Positions 22,589 through 24,970 of a stretch of DNA of 24,970 nt are shown piece after piece. Origin of the DNA: Desulfocurvus sp. (GTDB taxonomy: Bacteria > Desulfobacterota > Desulfovibrionia > Desulfovibrionales > Desulfovibrionaceae); the NCBI RefSeq assembly GCF_023230885.1, contig NZ_JALNWM010000015.1:1-24970 (forward strand), read 5' to 3'. The notes beneath the pieces were generated by a model. The model saw only the letters and a list, made by a program, of their open reading frames with translations, was not told the origin of the DNA and did no database searches. The translations under genes and the position numbers were made by a program. The stretch's first letter is position 1. Each line of letters starts with the position of its first letter.

Positions 22589-23506
22589 ATGGGTTCCTGC
22601 GGTTCCTGCTCTTCGGCGTCCTCGTGTTCGTCGGCCCAGAAGGGCGGCGGGTGCGACGACCCCAAGGAGACAAAGCTCAAGGTCCAGGATCAGGTCATCA
22701 GCAGCACGCTGTCGCGCATCCGCTACAAGCTGTTCATCATGAGCGGCAAGGGCGGGGTGGGCAAGAGCTCCATCACCGTGAACACGGCGGCGGCCCTGGC
22801 CCGGCTGGGCTACAAGGTCGGCATCATGGACGTGGACATCCACGGCCCCAGCGTGCCGCGCCTGCTGGGGCTTACCGGCGGCGGCCTGGAGACGGGCCGG
22901 GGCAACCTGCTCGTGCCCCGCCGCTACGACGACAACCTGGCGGCGGTGTCCATGGATTCCCTGCTCAAGGACCCCGACCAGGCCGTGCTCTGGCGCGGGC
23001 CCATGAAGACCTCGGCCATCCGCCAGTTCGTGTCCGACGTGGACTGGGGCGAGCTGGACTTCCTGGTCATTGACTCGCCCCCCGGAACGGGCGATGAACA
23101 CATGACCGTGCTCAAGACCATCCCCGACGCGCTGTGCGTCGTGATCACCACGCCCCAGGAGCTGTCCCTGGCCGACGTGCGCAAGGCCATCAACTTCCTG
23201 CAATACGCCAAGGCCAACATCCTGGGCGTGGTGGAGAACATGAGCGGCCTGGTCTGCCCGCACTGCGCGCAGGAAATCGCGCTGTTCAAGAAGGGCGGGG
23301 GCCGCGAGCTGGCCGAGAAGTACGGGCTGCCGCTGCTGGGCGAGATTCCTCTGGACCCGGCCACCGTGGTCGCCAGCGACCTGGGCACGCCCGTGGTTTA
23401 CCTGGAGGGGCCGTCCCCGGCCAAGGACGCCCTGCTGGCCCTGGCCAGAACCATCGCCACGGCCGCCCAGGACAGCCTGGAAGCCGTGGCCTCGGCCCAC
23501 GTCTAG
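22589..23506 (+). CDS. mrp: Mrp/NBP35-family ATP-binding Fe-S cluster carrier
   Basis: A 305-residue cytoplasmic P-loop protein of the ApbC/Nbp35 group, which in relatives forms dimers that bind and hand over [4Fe-4S] clusters. The deviant Walker A is MSGKGGVGKSS (G53-S60), followed by IMDVDIHGPSVPRLLG and the switch motif VIDSPPGTGDEHMTVLKT. The conserved inter-subunit cluster ligands are C223 and C226 in LVCPHCAQEI. The N-terminus adds a short Cys/Ser/Gly-rich segment, MGSCGSCSSASSCSSAQKGG, with C4, C7, C13 and C22, resembling the extra N-terminal cluster site of eukaryotic Nbp35. GAGGAGAAG just upstream supports the ATG. In a hydrogenase-rich anaerobe a demand for Fe-S delivery is plausible, but no client is indicated here. 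Confidence 0.92.
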   Translation: MGSCGSCSSASSCSSAQKGGGCDDPKETKLKVQDQVISSTLSRIRYKLFIMSGKGGVGKSSITVNTAAALARLGYKVGIMDVDIHGPSVPRLLGLTGGGLETGRGNLLVPRRYDDNLAAVSMDSLLKDPDQAVLWRGPMKTSAIRQFVSDVDWGELDFLVIDSPPGTGDEHMTVLKTIPDALCVVITTPQELSLADVRKAINFLQYAKANILGVVENMSGLVCPHCAQEIALFKKGGGRELAEKYGLPLLGEIPLDPATVVASDLGTPVVYLEGPSPAKDALLALARTIATAAQDSLEAVASAHV

Positions 23507-23549
23507 GGACCGCGGCCGCCGGGAAGCCGGCCGGCCCGTGGAGGAGACC

Positions 23550-24128
23550 ATGCCCCGCAAGGCCGCCTTCATCGCCCCGTTGGCGCTGGGTGCCGCGCTG
23601 CTCTGCGCGGCGCCCGGCGCCGATGGCGCGGGCATGTACTTCTACAAGGACGGCGCGGGCAGCTTCCACTTCACCAACCGGCCGACCAGCACCACCTATC
23701 GGGTTTTCGCGGTGTTCAAGAACTTTCCCGACGCCCGCAAATCCGATATCCTGCGCGTGGTGCGCTCCAAGGCCGACGCCTACGGGCTGGACCACCGCCT
23801 CGTGCAGGCCGTGATCCAGGTGGAGTCCAATTTCCAGCCCGGGGCCGTGTCCGACAAGGGCGCCCAGGGGCTCATGCAGATCATGCCCTCCACCGGGGCG
23901 GACCTCGGCCTGGCCGACCCCCACGACGTGGAGGGCAACATCGAGGCCGGGGTGCGCTACCTGCGGATGCAGATGGACCGCTTCGGCAGCCCGGACCTGG
24001 CCCTGGCGGCCTATAACGCCGGGCCCGGGCAGGTGGAGCGCTACGGGGGCGTCCCGCCCTTTCGCGAAACCCAGGACTATGTGCGCAAAGTCCTTTCGTT
24101 GTACAAGAAACTCAAAGGCGGTTCGTGA
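23550..24128 (+). CDS. Lytic murein transglycosylase (SLT domain)
   Basis: A 192-residue exported protein that cleaves peptidoglycan between MurNAc and GlcNAc, forming the 1,6-anhydro product. The signal peptide is MPRKAAFIAPLALGAALLCAA with cleavage probably after ADGA (about residue 27). A short GMYFYKDGAGSFHFTNRPTS segment resembles the DUF4124-type N-terminal module. The SLT domain follows: AVIQVESNFQPGAVS with catalytic E92, KGAQGLMQIMPST and LALAAYNAGPGQVERYGG, all standard. The ATG at 23550 follows GGAGGAGA (23540-23547); an upstream GTG at 23538 would overlap that site. The stop overlaps or nearly touches the pgsA start, so the two are translationally coupled. Confidence 0.92.
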   Translation: MPRKAAFIAPLALGAALLCAAPGADGAGMYFYKDGAGSFHFTNRPTSTTYRVFAVFKNFPDARKSDILRVVRSKADAYGLDHRLVQAVIQVESNFQPGAVSDKGAQGLMQIMPSTGADLGLADPHDVEGNIEAGVRYLRMQMDRFGSPDLALAAYNAGPGQVERYGGVPPFRETQDYVRKVLSLYKKLKGGS

Positions 24129-24130
24129 CC

Positions 24131-24697
24131 ATGCTCAAGCGACTGAACCTGGCCAACAAGCTGACCCTGGGGCGCATCCTCGCCGTGCCCGGCCTGGTCA
24201 TTCTCCTGTCCTTCCCCAACCGCGTGACCTGCCTGCTGGCCATGCTGCTGTTCATCGCCGCCTCGCTGACCGACCTCGCCGACGGCTACGTCGCCCGGCG
24301 CTACGGGCAGGTCACGGCCTTCGGCAAGTTCCTGGATCCCCTGGCGGACAAGATCCTCGTGGGCTCTGCGCTGATCATGCTCTCGGCCCTGGCCTGGGTT
24401 CCGGCCTGGGTGGTGGTGGTCATCCTGGCCCGCGAGATCACCGTCACGGGGCTGCGGAGCATCGCCGTGGAGCAGGGCGTGGTCATCGCCGCGGACCGCT
24501 ACGGCAAGATGAAGACCGTGATGCAGATTCTGGCCGTGTGCCCGCTGCTGCTGCACTACCCCTGGTGGGGCTTCGACCCGCAGCCCCTGGGACTGGTGTT
24601 CCTGTATTTGGCCCTGGCGCTGACGGTTTTCTCCGGGGGCAATTACTTGTACACTTTTTACAGGAATTGGGTATATACAGCCGAAAAGGAAGCATAA
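24131..24697 (+). CDS. pgsA: CDP-diacylglycerol--glycerol-3-phosphate 3-phosphatidyltransferase
   Basis: It makes phosphatidylglycerophosphate from CDP-diacylglycerol and glycerol-3-phosphate, the committed step to phosphatidylglycerol and cardiolipin, in the inner membrane. The 188 residues compare with 182 in E. coli. The CDP-alcohol phosphotransferase signature D-G-x2-A-R-x8-G-x3-D-x3-D is complete in ADGYVARRYGQVTAFGKFLD-PLADK (D51 onward). It begins NLANKLTLGRILAVPGLV and has about five hydrophobic segments; REITVTGLRSIAVEQG is typical of PgsA rather than Pss or Cls-type relatives. The start is either ATG 24131 (nine bases after AGGCGG) or GTG 24125, which overlaps the transglycosylase stop; both give the same core. 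Confidence 0.92.
   Translation: MLKRLNLANKLTLGRILAVPGLVILLSFPNRVTCLLAMLLFIAASLTDLADGYVARRYGQVTAFGKFLDPLADKILVGSALIMLSALAWVPAWVVVVILAREITVTGLRSIAVEQGVVIAADRYGKMKTVMQILAVCPLLLHYPWWGFDPQPLGLVFLYLALALTVFSGGNYLYTFYRNWVYTAEKEA
24647..24677 (+). promoter_or_regulatory. Possible promoter for pilT inside the pgsA 3' end
   Basis: TTGTAC at 24647-24652 and TATATA at 24672-24677 lie in a conspicuous AT-rich patch at the end of pgsA. The 19-base spacing is longer than ideal, so support is modest. It would give pilT its own transcript with a leader of roughly 75 bases. Confidence 0.3.
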
Positions 24698-24758
24698 GGC
24701 GGACCGGCGCCACGCGCTGGGCCGTCTTCCCGTGAATTCAACCTGACCGGGGGGAGCC

Positions 24759-24970
24759 ATGGCCCAGATAGACGCGTTCTTCAAGATGGTCCACGACATG
24801 GGTGCGTCGGACCTGCACCTGTCCTCGGGCAACCAGCCCATCATCCGCCTGCACGGCGACCTGGAGCGGGTCAAGTACAAGGTTCTGGAGCACGACGAAC
24901 TCAAGCGCCTGCTTTACGAAATCACGCCCGAAACCAAGATCAAGGAGTTCGAGGAGGCCGGCGACATCGA
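24759..24970 (+). CDS. pilT: Type IV pilus retraction ATPase PilT (N-terminal part, runs off window)
   Basis: Only the first 70 residues are present. They begin MAQIDAFFKMVHDMGASDLH and continue LSSGNQPIIRLHGDLERV, which is the PAS-like N-terminal domain of PilT/PilU-type ATPases (the ASDLHL and P-x-x-R-x-x-G-x-L signature). The ATPase core with Walker boxes lies beyond the window, so PilT cannot be fully separated from PilU or a GspE-type relative, although the short distance from start to ASDLH fits PilT. GGGGAG at 24751-24756 precedes the ATG. PilT would power pilus retraction and twitching. Confidence 0.85.
   Translation, partial: MAQIDAFFKMVHDMGASDLHLSSGNQPIIRLHGDLERVKYKVLEHDELKRLLYEITPETKIKEFEEAGDI

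Noticed and set aside
1..24970. CRISPR array, transposase, integrase, prophage or toxin-antitoxin genes
   Set aside because: No regularly spaced repeats, no mobile-element protein motifs and no terminal repeats with target duplications were seen; the short GC-rich repeats are only paired.

Overview
The window is very GC-rich (roughly two thirds G+C, stronger at third codon positions) and its gene content points to a sulfate-reducing Desulfovibrionales bacterium. The main clues are a periplasmic [NiFe] hydrogenase operon in small-subunit-first order, a pyruvate carboxylase next to a long PEP-synthase-like enzyme and a biotin ligase (an order I recall from Desulfovibrio vulgaris), and a chemoreceptor fused to hemerythrin. 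This is inference from proteins and gene order; no rRNA or tRNA gene is present.

Layout, left to right. (1) 1-1006, minus: CCA-adding tRNA nucleotidyltransferase, cut by the window edge and divergent from the next block. (2) 1281-9694, plus: biotin ligase, pyruvate carboxylase and PEP-synthase-like protein. Together these could biotinylate and supply the pyruvate node (pyruvate to oxaloacetate and pyruvate to PEP) needed for growth on lactate or pyruvate. A terminator follows. (3) 9780-10950, plus: uracil-DNA glycosylase and a GNAT acetyltransferase, closed by a strong terminator. (4) 11232-13430, plus: a two-TM methyl-accepting chemoreceptor with a PilJ/NarX-like sensor and a C-terminal hemerythrin. 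It is convergent with (5) an M23 peptidase (13830-15134, minus), with about 400 bp of GC-rich repeats and hairpins between them.

(6) 15135-15601 is a comparatively AT-rich control region with a Fur-box-like site, an inverted repeat, promoter-like hexamers and a palindrome. It leads into (7) the hydrogenase operon, 15602-19220: small subunit, large subunit, an internal terminator-like hairpin, maturation protease and HypC chaperone. Two terminators end it. (8) 19524-20144 is an unrecognised 206-residue protein behind a good sigma-54-type promoter match. It converges on (9) a two-CBS-domain protein (minus) with a near-consensus sigma-70 promoter.

(10) 20835-24970, plus, is a housekeeping and envelope series: protein-isoaspartate methyltransferase, DUF368 (PopT-type) polyprenyl-phosphate translocase, Mrp/NBP35 Fe-S carrier, lytic transglycosylase, phosphatidylglycerophosphate synthase and the start of pilT.

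I see no mobile element, CRISPR array, prophage or defence island. I did not find a clearly new multi-gene system. The best leads are the zinc-ribbon-tailed pyruvate carboxylase with altered motifs, the PEP-synthase-like protein with a roughly 190-residue insertion, the sigma-54-driven orphan protein beside the hydrogenase, and the control elements around the hydrogenase operon.
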